From Adenophora triphylla var. japonica (Eukaryota; Streptophyta; Magnoliopsida; Asterales; Campanulaceae), in contig JAFEMH010000747.1 in the NCBI GenBank assembly GCA_022495995.1, positions 558,001 to 622,000 of the forward strand: a DNA stretch of 64,000 nucleotides, given 5' to 3'. Shown piece by piece: positions 45,719-58,037 of the stretch. A program made the position numbers and the translations under genes. The notes below the pieces were generated by a model. The model ran no database searches and was not told the origin of the DNA. It was given only the letters and a program-made list of their open reading frames with translations. Positions within the stretch are counted from its first letter, which is position 1, and each line of letters starts with the position of its first letter.

Positions 45719-47035
45719 ATTTTGATGAAAGATACGGGATCTCGTTATCTTTCTCGGGGAAATCGGTCTTACGTTTGACTGCCGTTTGATGATTTTGATG
45801 AAAGATACGGGATCTCGTTATCTTTCTCGGGGAAATCGGTCTTACGTTTGACTGCCGTTGGTGATTTTGATGAAAGAAACGGGATTCCGTTAACTTTCTC
45901 GGGGAAATCGGACTTACGTTTGACTGCCGGAGAATGATTTTGATGAAAGAAACGGAATCTCGTTATCTTTCTCAGGGAGATCGGTCTTACGTTTGACTGC
46001 CGTTTGATGATTTTGATGAAAGATACGGGATCTCGTTATCTTTCTCGGGGAAATCGGTCTTACGTTTTGCTAGTTTGATGATTTTGATGAAAGGTACGGG
46101 ATCTCGTTATCTTTCTCGGGAAATCGGTCTTACGTTTGGCTAGTTTGATGATTTTGATGAAAGATACGGTATCTCGTTATCTTTCTCAGGAGAGATCGTC
46201 GACGATTTGGCTGCCGTTTTAATGATTTTGATGAAAGATACGGGGATCTCGTTATCTTTCTCGAGGAAATCGGTCTTACGTTTGGCTGCCGTTTGATGAT
46301 TTTGATGAAAGATACGGGATCTCGTTATCTTTCTGAGAGATCGGTCTTGCTGGCCACCACTGGGACACGTTTGATGAGATGAAAGATGCGGATCTCGTTA
46401 TCTTCTCGAGGTCTTAGAGCCGGCAATAATTTTGATGAAGATATCATCTTCGTTGTTATCGTTTAATCGTCAGGAATTTCGTTATCTTTCTCGGACTTAC
46501 GATATAATTCTACGTGATGCTCGAATTTTGATGAAAGATACGGGATCTCGTTATCTTTCTCGGGAAGATCGGTCTTACGTTTGACTGCCGTTTGATGATT
46601 TTGATGAAAGATACGGGATCTCGTTATCTTTCTCGGAGAAATCGGTCTTACGTTTGACTGCCGTTTGATGATTTTGATGAAAGATACGGGATCTCGTTAT
46701 CTTTCTCGGGGAGATCGGACTTACGTTTGGCTAGGGAATAATTTTGATGAAAGATGCGGGATCTCGTTATCTTTCTCGGGAAATCGGTCTTACGTTTGGC
46801 TGCCGTGGAATAATTTTGATGAAAGATACGGGATCTCGTTATCTTTCTCAAGGAAAATCGGACTTACGTTTGGCTAGCAGTGGAATGATTTTGATGAAAG
46901 ATACGGGATCTCGTTAGTCTTTCTCAGGAAAATCGGACTTACGTTTGACCAGAATAATTTTGATGAAAGATACGGATCTCGTTATCTTTCTCAAAGAAAA
47001 TCGGACTTACGTTTGACTCCAAGGGGAATAATTTA
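45719..47035. repeat. About 73-bp tandem array, 18 units
   Basis: Unit begins TTTTGATGAAAGATACGGGA, continues TCTCGTTATCTTTCTC(G)GGGAAATC and ends GGTCTTACGTTTG(A/G)CTGCCG. Starts of the TTTGATGAAAG word fall at 45721, 45793, 45866, 45939, 46012, 46083, 46153, 46227, 46301, 46370, 46431, 46527, 46600, 46673, 46743, 46814, 46890 and 46959, spacing mostly 70-76. Units near 46370-46520 are degraded. Related but looser words extend back to about 45600. Confidence 0.95.
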
Positions 47036-47329
47036 AGAAGGGGGCTACTTTGGTTAACTTTGGTTAACTCTGTTAAGTTGAGGACTAAAGCTGAGTCCCA
47101 GGGAATTTTAAAGGGCAAAAGGGTCATTTTGACCCTTACAACTGATCTCATGGATAGGGTTGAATTCGAGTTTGTTTTGATGAGGGCCGACGCCACTCAC
47201 TTCCTCTTCCTCATCTTTTTCAAATTTTCGACAATTACGAGAGAGAGAAGGAGAAGCTAGGGAGGAAGCCATTGGCCTTGGCCCAAAAAGCCTTCAAAAT
47301 TCTTTCATTTTTCTTCTGATTTTCAAGCA

Positions 47330-50275
47330 ATGGAACACGCGGGAGGTGCTTTTCAAGGTCAGGACGTGGCCCGTCGCGGAGAGACGATTGGGCTCGTCCG
47401 AATGAGGAGGCATTACGCTCTTTCGCAATCGATTGCGGAGGAGCATTACCGATGCTTGGCAACATTGGGCTTGATCCGAGTCTCCGAGCGGTATACTTGA
47501 ATCTTTTCATTCCCTTTGTTGATTTCTTGCTTGAAATTGAATTTTGGGTGATTTTTGATTTTTTTTTTTGAAAATTCGAATGATTGATGTTCTTGGCTTT
47601 GAATCTTGATTTTGATGCTTTGCATGTTGTAATGGGTAACTCAAAATGTGCATTTTGCTTGGAAAAAGAATTGGCATTTTCGCCATTTTTTTTTTTTTGA
47701 AATATGAGACTATGATGAATGATTTCCCGAATTTGGGACGGACTTCTTTTTTTGTTGCAATGTAGGATTCTTGCAATGTTGATATGAATGTGTGCATGCT
47801 CCTCTTTTTTTTTTTTTTGTAAAGAAGTATGATGATTTTTTTTTTGAAAGACGGAACGGATTTTTTTTCTCCCGTTGAATGAATGTATGCATGTTATTCT
47901 ATGAAAATGGGACGGAGTTTTTGCTTCCGTTGACTCCTTGTGTGAATGTATGAATGTAGGATGATATGCATGTATGCATTTTTTTTTTGAAAATGGGACG
48001 GAGTTTTTATTTCTGTTGACTCCTTGTATTTTTTTTTATGAATGAATTGATTGGGATTTGGTGAAAACTGCTTCTTTTTTGAGAAAAATGGGGCTGGGTT
48101 CATTGCATGCCGTTATCTTGTATGAATTTTCTTCAAAAACTTTGTGATGAATGATACATGTATATGCTTTTTTTGTGCTAATGCAAATGCAAAATTTTTT
48201 TGACATTTTCTTTTTTTTTTTTTATTGCGGGGTGGAAACAACTACGTGACGGGCAGCTGAATAAGATGAAGACTCGAGGATCAATGGAGTCTGTGAGTTG
48301 ACTGTGGACCGCTTTCGGATGCGGGCGAGAGCTTGATCGAGTCCAGAGACGAGCAGTTGTGATTGAGACCAGGGCTTTCAGGAGTTCATTGAGTGCTTGA
48401 GGGGGTTGGTTGAGTTCCCCTAAGAGCAAGTGGCCCTCATGTTTGCTTTGGCATGCATTGGTGGGATGCGACCCACACATTTCACTTCTTCCAGGCGAGG
48501 GCTGGTTACGCGGTGCATTCCGACTACGCCGCGATCGTGGAACTGGGTCTCTTCTGCAATGGACGCAGCGGCCGTTGAGTGGCGGGACGGCTACGGTGAT
48601 GTGATAACCCGCAGGCTCTCTGGGCTTTACCCTATTCCCCAAGGGGGATGGGGATGGAGTACGCCGTGGTTTTATGGGAAGATCTGAGACTCATTCCTGG
48701 AGCTACGAGGCCGGAGGATGAGAGGATAGAGGACCGAAGCGGGTGCTAGGGCTTTTTATGGTTTGCTTTCTTAGCACTCTTTTTGGAGCACGCCGAGGGA
48801 ACAACGGTGTTTGTTTTACGAGGAGTTTGGAGGATGTGATGGGTCAAAGGAGATGTCTCTTGGGGAGAGGCTCGGGCTAGAAGAGCTTTACTTTGCTCTT
48901 GATAGATCAGATGTAAAGTTTCGTGAGCTCCTTATCTTTGCTTCGAGTTTGCTCACGGAGGTATAAGTTTTCTTTTTGCTTTCCCTCTTTTCTTGAGCAC
49001 ACACTTTTCTTTTTGCCTTTGGATTGATTTGATCTTTACCTTTTCGCAGTAATGGGCATTGGAGTTCTTTCACGTCACGATGTGGCAGCGGCGGCCGCAA
49101 GTCTTGGGGCGTATCCGGCCATGCGCTTCGGGGTCCAAGCATGCCCGAGAAGATAAGCTCCGTGGGGCGTACGACTCTGGGTGATATGGGGGCTCGCTGA
49201 CGGGCTGGTCAGGACGGATGAGGGATGATATTCTATCCCCGGGATCGTTTCGAGGTGGCGCACGCTTGGAAGGCGCCGAGATATGGGCTGTGGATGAGAG
49301 TTATTCTGGAGAGGTCTGACTTGCGACGCTCAGCTATCCGGGAGCAGGAGGGTGACGCGCCGAAGCATGGCGTGAATTCGCCTTTGATGACACAGTGGAG
49401 CCTCCACCGATATGATGCACCCGAGTGATAGAGATCTGCGACTGGGATGATTACCGAGCCGGCAAGCACTTCTCGGCATTTGTGGCGATTGAGCCATATC
49501 CGTGATTTGTCTTGAGGAGAGGACGCCTGAGTTATGGATAGAGAGGGGTTCAGGGGTCCCGCGGTACCCTCGGACGGACTTTTCATATGTCCAGGATGGG
49601 ATTCGATTGGAGGTGCAAATCCCTCGGTCCTGAGCGGCTTCCACGAGCTTTGCGGCCTCGTCCGGGTATGAAGGTGCCGGCTTTCCTTCCCACCTCTCTC
49701 TTCTTTTTTTTTTTTTGCTTCGTCTTTTCCTTTCTTTCCTGTCATCATTCTTTTGACTCAACTGCTTCGACGCGCTTTGCTTTCGTGCAGTTTCGGAGGT
49801 GGTCGTGGAGAGGCCGACGGCGCAGTGATCGGGGCTAAGAGATTTATCAGGAGGATGGTTGCTGCGGGGCTCCTCGTGCTAGGAGCGAGGCGACCACGGC
49901 ACGGGCGCCTGTCGGCGGAGGCTTCCCCTATTCGTTCGTAGACTTCTTCGCAGACTCCTCCTGTCTCCTCTCATTGATCCCTCGCGCGTGCGCCGCCGGA
50001 TCACGTCATTCCTCGGGGATCCACACCTAGCAGGGGACACATTTGAGCAAGCATGGTGGGTCGTCTTCGTACGTCCAGAATCCGACGCCTTCACCTTCGG
50101 GTATGATTTTTCGCAGTATCTTGGCTTGCCCTATCGTAGAGCGTGCCGGTTGGTCCCGACGAGCCTCTTCTCTGGAGACGAGACGGTCTTTGAGCCCGAG
50201 ATCTTCGTGGCTCCTGATGAGGCGGGCCCGAGTCGCAAGAGTGGCAGAGGGGGCGAGGCAGACATCTGGCGCTAG
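47330..50275 (+). pseudogene. Decayed intron-containing gene, plant-mobile-domain-like
   Basis: ATG at 47330 opens MEHAGGAFQGQDVARRGETI up to a probable donor at 47491. T-rich intron-like sequence follows to about 48230. Later coding-like pieces: RDGYGDVITRRLSGLYPIP-like (about 48570-48640), YAVVLWEDLRLIPGATRPED (about 48660-48720), KEMSLGERLGLEELYFALDR (about 48848-48910), with introns at 48961-49049 and 49666-49790 that have GT..AG ends and pyrimidine-rich tails. The last exon (49988-50275) reads MRRRITSFLGDPHLAGDTFE and QAWWVVFVRPESDAFTFGYD. Stops and frameshifts are present. The layout and wording recall plant mobile domain/aminotransferase-like proteins of transposon origin, but this is a weak match. 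Confidence 0.4.
47890..48060. repeat. Direct repeat in intron-like T-rich sequence
   Basis: GAAAATGGGACGGAGTTTTT then TTGACTCCTTGT occurs at 47902-47942 and 47990-48030, with GGGACGGACTTC as a third relative at 47736. Confidence 0.75.
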
Positions 50276-50827
50276 GGATTCCGATTGATTACCTTTTTTT
50301 TTTTAGACTCGATTTTCCGAGATTTTGAGATTTGTACAGATATCATTTTTATTTTTTTGCTCTTTTCTCTTTTTTTTTGGGATGTAATAATTTAGGATTA
50401 TTGTTACCTACCTTCTTTTTTTTTTTATTTGATTTTTTTTTGTCTTTTTTTTTTGTACACTCCCTTTTTGGAATGTAATAATTTAGGATTTTATTTTTTT
50501 ATGAATGCAATGCAGTATGAATGCGATGTTGCATGAGCCCTGGTTTTTTGGCAAGGGTGTTTAGTGTTTGGTATATGGACTGGTTTGGGGAGGTTTTTTT
50601 TTTGCACAGGTTTCAAGCAACCGACGTAATATTCCTCTTGGTTCAAAGTTAGCCTTGGACCTGCATTTTTCTGATAAAAGACAATCATGTCCGCGCGGAG
50701 GAGTCCTGCATCTGACATTGTCCTTTAATTTTGCTTCATATCTGGTCTCACTTTATTTCAAATCCAAATATCCTCTTCAACCTCCAGTCCAAACAGCCAT
50801 TTTCGGGGAGAGAGAGAGAGAAAATCC
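50276..50827. other. T-rich spacer between the two decayed genes
   Basis: No gene. A word GGNATGTAATAATTTAGGATT is repeated at about 50380 and 50470. Poly-T tracts interrupt it. Confidence 0.5.
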
Positions 50828-52182
50828 ATGGAAAATCTTAGAAAAGCTCCATCAAAATTGTTCCAAGAATCCCAAATGTCATTCTTCAACAAATTCAAGG
50901 ATTGGTCCCGGGAGATTATGCATGAGAGGAGGTCCTTCTTTGAAGAGAGGTATAAAGTGAAGTGCTTATGGTCTCTCAAGGAATTGATTCCGGACTACGA
51001 TCTCTTGAGAGCTTCTTCCTCATTTTGGGATACTAGAAGGCATGTCTTTTGCCTTTCTTACAACGAGATGGTCCCAACCGTCGAAGAATTTCGGGCCTTG
51101 CTTGGTGGTCCGGAGGTGGAAGAGATAGCGGTTCCTTTGCCCGGAGGGGCTTCTTTCGTTGACAGATTGTGCATCCTCCTTCATCTTTCCCCGGAGGAAG
51201 CGCAAGGTATGATCCGTGGTCCCGATCATTTTGATATTTCCAGTCTCCCTGATAGATTTAGGGGCTTAGGCTTGCTCGACGATGCCTATTGGGATGCCTT
51301 TGCACTTTGCATGTTCGGGACCTTGTTCATGGTCTATTCTTTTGGGATCTGCCACTCCGCTCTCTGCTGGATGTAGTCTTTCATTGTCGCTGCGCAGATG
51401 TTGTACCTCCGATCCTGTGGGAGACTTTCCATGCTCTCGATAGGCGCTACGGAAGCGGTATATGCGCGGGGCGGCCCGTTCCTCTTGACCTCGTGGCCGA
51501 TGGAGCGCTTGGGAATTCTTCGGGAAACTCCTGACATGATCAAGCCTTAGACATTTGCCATGAGGGGTTCTTTGTAGATTTTGATGATCGTGGCTCATGG
51601 GAGCGCTGGATGGCTGGTCGCCGGACGTAAGATATCGATGGTCGGTGCCTTGTTGGCGGGTGGAGACTCGCAGAGTGCTTCGGGACGGGTCTCATGTGGT
51701 CATGCTTAGGGGCTTTCTCGAGTCCGACTTCTATATTCCGTCCTTGGTTACGAGACAGCTCGGCTTGGAGCAGTTTCTTTGGAGGACTTTGATGATATAG
51801 CCACCAGGGTGGTGGCTCCTGTTTCTATGGATGATCCTTCGGTGTTTTCCTTTCTTTCCCGAGCATGGAGGTATGACGTCTTTCCTCCTCGGGTTATCCT
51901 CAGGCGTCCGAGACCGGTGTTCCTGACCATTTGGTACCTGGATTGGTATGAGAGGCATCTGGGAGAGGCTCAGGTGGCTATTTTGAGGCGGCGTGAGGCC
52001 ATTGTGGGTGCGGAGGACCTGACAGTTTCCGAGAGGAGGAGGGCCGAGGCGAGGGCCAACCCTCATGACAGGAGCGGAGACGCTGTGACCGACTATGAGG
52101 CTTACGTCAAGAGACAGGAGAGGAGGGCTCCTATGCTATCAGCTAGGCTACAGGAGATGAGAGATGACGCTAGGGCTACTAA
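50828..52182 (+). pseudogene. DUF7745-like (plant mobile domain type) gene, broken and cut by an LTR insertion
   Basis: The ATG at 50828 opens 182 codons: MENLRKAPSKLFQESQMSFF, HVFCLSYNEMVPTVEEFRAL (the characteristic 'F..VDMVPTIEEY' block), DRLCILLHLSPEEAQGMIRG, then FALCMFGTLFMVYSFGICHS. Frameshifts carry on through ATRVVAPVSMDDPSVFSFLS (about 51795-51850) and a long open tail (51779-52182) with TIWYLDWYERHLGEAQVAIL and EAYVKRQERRAPMLSARLQE, until the LTR at 52183. Such proteins are abundant in plants and usually transposon-derived; their biochemical role is unknown. The DUF assignment is from memory of the family. Confidence 0.6.
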
Positions 52183-54932
52183 TGTAACGACCCCAACCCT
52201 AGGCACTAATTTTAAATATCATATTATGTGCTTTAATATTTATGTTAACTTTATGTGTTCATTTATGTCTTTAAATTCTTAAATTAAGATAAATTGGGTG
52301 AGAAGTAATTTTATAATCTTTTGAGAATTCATTGGAAATTAAATAAAGAACCTTGGGGAATAATAAAAATAGAAAATAGATAAATATATGAGGAGGTTAA
52401 AATGGGTAGAATAAATAATTAGAGGGAAGGGTTAATATTAATCTAATGTGAAAGCCTTTATTTATTAAAGGGGATTAGTTAGTGAAGCCTCTAGATTTAG
52501 AAGAGGGGGGCCAATTCCCTCTTCATTCCAAATCCTTGCCAAGTGTTCCCCTCCCCATTCATCCTCCACTCCACCCCCCCCCCTTTAACCCCTCACTCTT
52601 ACTCCCTTCTCCCTCCTTTATTTTTTTACTCCATACTTCTCCTAGCAAGACATAGAAAAACTCCATGGAAGCTCTCAACCCATTTTCTTGAAGCCAAGCC
52701 ATTCCTCCACCATTTTCAAGTTCAAGAGTGTTTTTGAAGTTGGATCATCTAGAAGAATCAAGCAAGTTAGAAAGATCAACCTTCCATTGTAAAACCCTAA
52801 GGTGAGTTGTTATGATTCCCTTCTTCTATTTGTTCATAAGTTCTTTGATTATTGTTCTTGGCCTTGTGATGTTGATTTCTTGCTTGGAAACCTAAATGGG
52901 AGTTGAATGGTTAGAAAATGACATTTGTTGAAGTTAGGGTTCAAGGAAGATCATTTAAAAAGGGTTTGAAATGGGTGGAATTTGTAGTAATAAGCAATCT
53001 AAGGTTACTTGGGTTTGGGTTTACTTGTTTGGAGTGAGACTTGGTAAAGCTAAGGTTCCCTTTGGTGTTCTTGTGATAGGCATGGTTTAAGGAAAGGAAA
53101 ACTAGGTTCAAAATGGGTAAAAATCTGAAAATGGGATGGGGAAGGCTTGGCGGTCGCCCACGGGGCCGGCGGCCGCCCATCATGGCGTAAAACAATAAAT
53201 GGCTTTGAAGTTCACTTGGGCGGTCGCCCAAGTGATGAGGGCGGTCGCCCATCAAGGCGTAAAAACTTCATTCCTTTGAAACCCACTTGGCGGTCGCCCA
53301 AGTGGTTGTGTGGCGGTCGCCCATGACCCCTGAACCAACTTTGTAATCTGAATTAGAATTGTTTTGCAAGTTTGTTTGGCCACTTATAAATTGTGACTCC
53401 CACCCAATATAAATTAGTAGAACCTAATCAACCCGGATACGAATTGATCCTCTTTAACCTAAGTTAGAGTAGGATACCTTGGCTTGGCCATGACGTCTTA
53501 CTTGGTCAAAATGGAATTGTAGGAGTAGTTAAATATTGTTCGGAAAGTGGTCCAAACTTGGGAAGTAGGTCTTGCACTTTTATTAAGATTATTCAAGGTT
53601 GAGTAATGACTTCGTAGGATTGGCTTATGGTACTTGGTGACTTTACTTGTTCCCACATCCTTGATAGTTAGCTTGAAAAATGTTAAAAACTATAGGTTAC
53701 ACTATTTTGTTACATGTATATGTATCCTTGTAGCATGGTTATTCCAATTGTGGAATTATTGATTATGTGAATACCTTGACGTTCTAAGGGTGGACTATTT
53801 GTCCTATTGTTATATTGTATCCCAATTGTGGATTATCTGGCATGTTGATTTCATTGTATCCCGGTGTGGATTATGTGGTTATATTGTTACCTTAAGTGAA
53901 CTCATATTCATTGGTGATATTATGCATAGTGTATTAAATGGTTGCTGCACTATGGTATTGGGTGAACATGAGTATATTTTACCATGTTGCTATATTGTTT
54001 ATCCCCTTTGTGGATTATATTTCAAGTATCTATTATGTGCTTGAATGCTTTATGCATTAGGGGGTATAATGGAATTCAATCAATTATGGATTTATTCTAT
54101 AAGTGATTGAAGGTTCATCATACCTGTGACCTGCCCCTCTGTGGTCACAGAGTGGGTGTGCTAGCGACTGTATTGAGCCAAAAGCCTTACAGACCGCTGC
54201 GATTGGTGTACCGGTGGAAAGCTCTGTATGAAGCCCAAAAGCTTTACAGTAGCGCTAATATTATATGATACTCTGATTCAGTATCTGATTTTCTTATATG
54301 GATCTCTGGAGTATGAGACCTATAAGCGGTGAATGTGCATGGGGGCAATTCACCAAAGAGTGGAGTTCTACTCCCACGTTGTACGACTTATTGTTCAGAT
54401 GGGAAAGGTAAAATGAGGTGACGTAAGGTGTTTACCGCTTTAATAATGTGCTATGTGAAACCATGCTATATGTTGCACCTTACTTGGCATATTGCTGCAT
54501 TCATAATAGCTTGCTGAGACTTATTCTCACCCCTCTCCCTTTAATGTTTTAGATCCCGAGACAGGTGACCCGAACCAGTGAGGCCGGGGATATCATTGTG
54601 GACTTTTGCTTTTGGGGCTTGACAAGTTAAGTATAGGAGTGGGTTGTTAGGAGTATTTATTAAGTATTCCTCTTTTACAATTTGTATGGAAAACTCTTTT
54701 GTTAAACAAATGTTAATTAAGGTTTTCAATGTAATTGATCAGATTACGGTTTATTAAAGTTGTGGTTGGATTTCCTCTAAGTAGAGATATTACCAATTGA
54801 TTGTAATTTAGAAGTTTGAAAAGTGGTTTTCTTTTAAAGGCAAATAAATGTTTTAAAAACTAAGATGGTTTTTCTTAGATTGAGCCTCTCCAGCTCGGGA
54901 CACGCGTTAGGTTCCGGGTTGGGGTGCTCACA
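52183..54932 (+). repeat. LTR 1 of the tandem gag element
   Basis: TGTAACGACCCC...GGGGTGCTCACA, 2750 bp, nearly identical to LTR 2. Contains a GC-rich hairpin array (53149-53325). Frames such as the 84-codon one at 53790-54044 recur in LTR 2 simply because the LTRs are copies. Confidence 0.93.
53149..53325. repeat. GGCGGTCGCCC hairpin array in LTR 1
   Basis: Six copies of GGCGGTCGCCC or GGCGGCCGCCC (near 53149, 53168, 53219, 53240, 53289, 53311), each an inverted repeat, embedded in a period of about 70 bp with CACTTGG...CAAGTG around them. Stands out sharply from the AT-rich LTR. Confidence 0.88.
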
Positions 54933-54934
54933 GT

Positions 54935-54946
54935 TGGTATCAGAGC
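54935..54946 (+). other. Primer binding site, internal region 1
   Basis: TGGTATCAGAGC two bases after the LTR; the classic plant PBS complementary to the 3' end of initiator methionine tRNA. Confidence 0.92.
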
Positions 54947-55033
54947 TTAGTTTAGAGGTCAAGGGTAGATGTCTAAACTAAGGGGGAATGTGTGGAAATT
55001 GACGCCGAGTGTTTAATGCGGGAGTTCGTTCTA

Positions 55034-56185
55034 ATGGCCTAAGCAAGGATGATCACCAAGGTTCTAGAAATTGAAGGAGATATGGGTATAGGTAGAATTC
55101 AGAATGAAGAGATGATGAAATTATTCAGGAAGTTTGTACAGGATATGGAGACTAGAGGATCAGTTCCGAATCAACCTGATGGATGTCAAAGTGATGGATG
55201 GGAAAGGTTTGTGAAGATGAATCCGCCGAGTTTTAATGGATATCCGGATCCGTTAAAGGCAGAAAAATGGTTAGAGAAAATGAACAAAATCTTTGAGGTT
55301 ATGGAGAGTCGCAACGAAGAGAAAGTTAGGTATGCCGTTTTCAAGCTTGAAGGTCCAGCTGATCAGTGGTGGCAGAAATTGAAGGAAAGTTGGGAGCGGG
55401 ATCATACGCCCCAGACTTGGGATAATTTCACTCAGCAGTTCGAGGATTATTTCATTTTAATGGTTACAAGGGACAAGAAGGAGATCGAATTCTTAGGACT
55501 AGAACAAGGGATCATGACGGTGAATCAGTATGTAATCAGGTTTGAGGAATTAGCTAGAAGTTGCCCTCATTTGGTATCGTATGAGGCGAAAAGAGTTCAT
55601 AGGTTTATGAAAGGTTTGAGGATTGAGTTTAGGAAGAAATTAGTGATTGATAGCTACACCAATTATCAGACAGTCTTAGAGAGAGCTTATAAGATCGAGA
55701 ATAGCATTGAGGAAAATAGTGGAAAATCGGAAGGTGGGATTGGAGATAAGCCAAAGTATCTAGGACAAGGATCCAAAATCATTAGAGATCGGCCCAAGGG
55801 CTTTGACTTCGGGAAGTGTGAGAGAGGAACTTGTGGTAGGCTTCTTCGTTTAGGCCAATACCCAAACAAAGATGTGGATGATTTGTAAATTTTGCAAGAA
55901 GGTTGGACATACCGAAGATCGGTATCGAGTAAGCAAGGCAAGTGTTTAAATTGTGGAGCATTGGGACACTTTAGGAGGAATTGCCCAAGGATGCCGTGGG
56001 GACGAGCTTCAAGCAGCGGTCAGCTGGGTGGACGACAAAGAGGTAGTACCAAGAGAGATAACAAAGGGGAACCGAAAGAGAAGGTCTATGGTCGAGTATG
56101 TGTTTCGGGTTCAGGAGAGATAGATCCCTCAGAGGTCACTAGAGGTATATTCCCTGTCTCAGAAGTTAGGGGTCATATTTTATAG
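55034..56185 (+). pseudogene. gag: gag copy 1 (broken)
   Basis: The expected ATG at 55034 is followed at once by a TAA (ATGGCCTAA), whereas copy 2 reads ATGGCCGGAAGC. An alternative ATG at 55049 opens 279 codons. The core reads PSFNGYPDPLKAEKWLEKMN, LEGPADQWWQKLKESWERD and TVNQYVIRFEELARSCPHL, typical of chromovirus gag (PF03732-like). A frameshift near 55790-55870 separates the zinc region (55892-56185); the first knuckle has lost a Cys (HTEDRY), while the second, CLNCGALGHFRRNC, is intact. Ends at a TAG at 56183. Confidence 0.9.
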
Positions 56186-56189
56186 ATCC

Positions 56190-58020
56190 TGTTTCATATC
56201 ATTATGTGTGGCATAGTGTTTTACTTCTATGTGTCATACATTGTTTGAAATTTTGTTTTATTGTTAGAGGATTACGCTCTTATGAGAGAATACCTCGAAC
56301 CTTCTTTGGTTTATCACGATGGTGATGTGGTTATGGCCGAGCATGTATTGCCGCTGAATTGGTATAATTATTAATTTATGATTTTGAGATAAACTTGACC
56401 TGGAGGGTTAAGTAGTTGTTGTATAATGGTAGACTATCATAATAAGTGAGTCTCCTTTTTCCATGCCTAGATTGCTTATATTGGTATTTGATGTAGGTAA
56501 ACCTTAATGTGAAATTCTTGTTATATATGGGTATTTAAGGTGAAAATTTGGAATTAAGATGTGAAGGGTAATTGGTATATGTTAGACTTGCATAAGAAGT
56601 CTTTTCAAAATTTTATGTGCTAGTTGTGAGTAAATGGTAAATGTGCTCCCGTCGGTATATTTCATGTGTTGGTTCTGAGTATGATAAGCGAAATTTTAAA
56701 CCCTTATTTTGATGACTTTAGGGTAATTAGAAACAAGGATCTCTTTGTTAAATAAAGTTCCGGAAAAAAAAAAAAAAAAAATCAATTGAGAATAGGGTTA
56801 ATGATTCCTTGGGAGGAGTCCTGCGTGCAAAAATTTGGCTAGTGTGAGTTGGCTCGAGAGGATTGCAAATTTTGGGTTCTATAGTCTTAAACTCGGATGT
56901 TACCAAGGATCTTGTGAGGATTGAGTCCGTGATCTTTGAGTTGGCAAGTGCTACCGAATAAATTTAAGGAACTCTTAAGAATTGTAAAGTCGTTGCTTTG
57001 GTTGACTCAAAAGGACGTATAAAGGGTGTAGGATGTAATAAGGATGAATCATATTAATAGAATGGATAATAGATTAGTTATAGATCGTGTCCTTACATTA
57101 CCTGGTGGATGTGAGGACTTTGTGAAATTTTAAAGTGTATTAAAGGAAGATTAGATTATGATATTATACGAAATGGGAAAATGATAACGTATGCTTTGAG
57201 GAATTTAACTTAGATAAGTGAGATTTTCTTATCCTCTACTCGGGAGTAGCTGCACTTGTGTTGCGTTATTTAAGTAGGAACTTTATCTTTTTGAAACTTC
57301 CTTTGAGAGTTGTTACCGATCCTAAGAGTTGGAGGATTTAGTTAGTCGAAAGGAAGAGATTTGAAGACTACCCAAATTCTTGAGGAATAGGTTATGTTGT
57401 GTGACGGATTTCCTTTCAACTTGAGAAGTTTAATTAACCTTAGCGAGTTTGCGTATAATAGTAGTTATCATTCCAAAGATTGAGATAAAACCGTATGAGG
57501 CGTGGTTCAGAAGATATTACCGATCTCCAATTTGTTTTGGGGGTGAGGTTAGTAAAGCTAGGCCTAAGGTAATTTAGCGCCAAAGTTTGTTAATCCATTT
57601 GAAGTTTTAGAAAATGTTGGTGATTTGACTTATAGACCGACTTGGGGCGTACTTATAGAGTATTTGAAGTTTTAAATGTAATATCGTAATGTATTTGGTG
57701 ACATAAGTTGTAATACTTTTTATGTAAATATACTTTCTTTTCGAGGTCGTGAAAATTCGTAAGTTAGTGATGATTGTATGGTATTCTCGAATATTAAGTT
57801 GTAATATCACATTATTAATGAAATTAGAATCTTGGAAAGAATCATAGCATTGATGAGACTAATTGGGAATTGAAGTCTTAGAGTATTCGAGTTGTGAAAA
57901 TGTATAGTAGAATCATGCCTTTGAGAAATCTAATTGAAAATATTAAGTTAGAAAGTGTGAAAGGTAACCTTTGCTATTTGATCCTTAGGGTAAGTGACAA
58001 TCAAATTCGGGACGAATTTT
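56190..58020 (+). pseudogene. pol remnants, internal region 1
   Basis: No long frame. RNase H-like NGKMITYALRNLT near 57172-57210 and integrase-like LSEFAYNSSYHS near 57440-57480 are the only recognisable scraps; protease and most of RT are missing. A run of about 19 A lies at 56765. The order is as in gypsy pol, so this is an internal deletion, not a different gene. Confidence 0.65.
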
Positions 58021-58037
58021 CTTTAAGGGGGAGTGAG
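58021..58037 (+). other. Polypurine tract, internal region 1
   Basis: TTTAAGGGGGAGTGAG directly before LTR 2; the same tract precedes LTR 3 at 63869-63884. Confidence 0.8.

Noticed and set aside
45719..47035. CRISPR-like array
   Set aside because: Units are contiguous with no unique spacers, in a plant nuclear context.
54935..54946. Possible tRNA gene at TGGTATCAGAGC
   Set aside because: Only the 12-base complement of a tRNA 3' end is present, as expected of a primer binding site.
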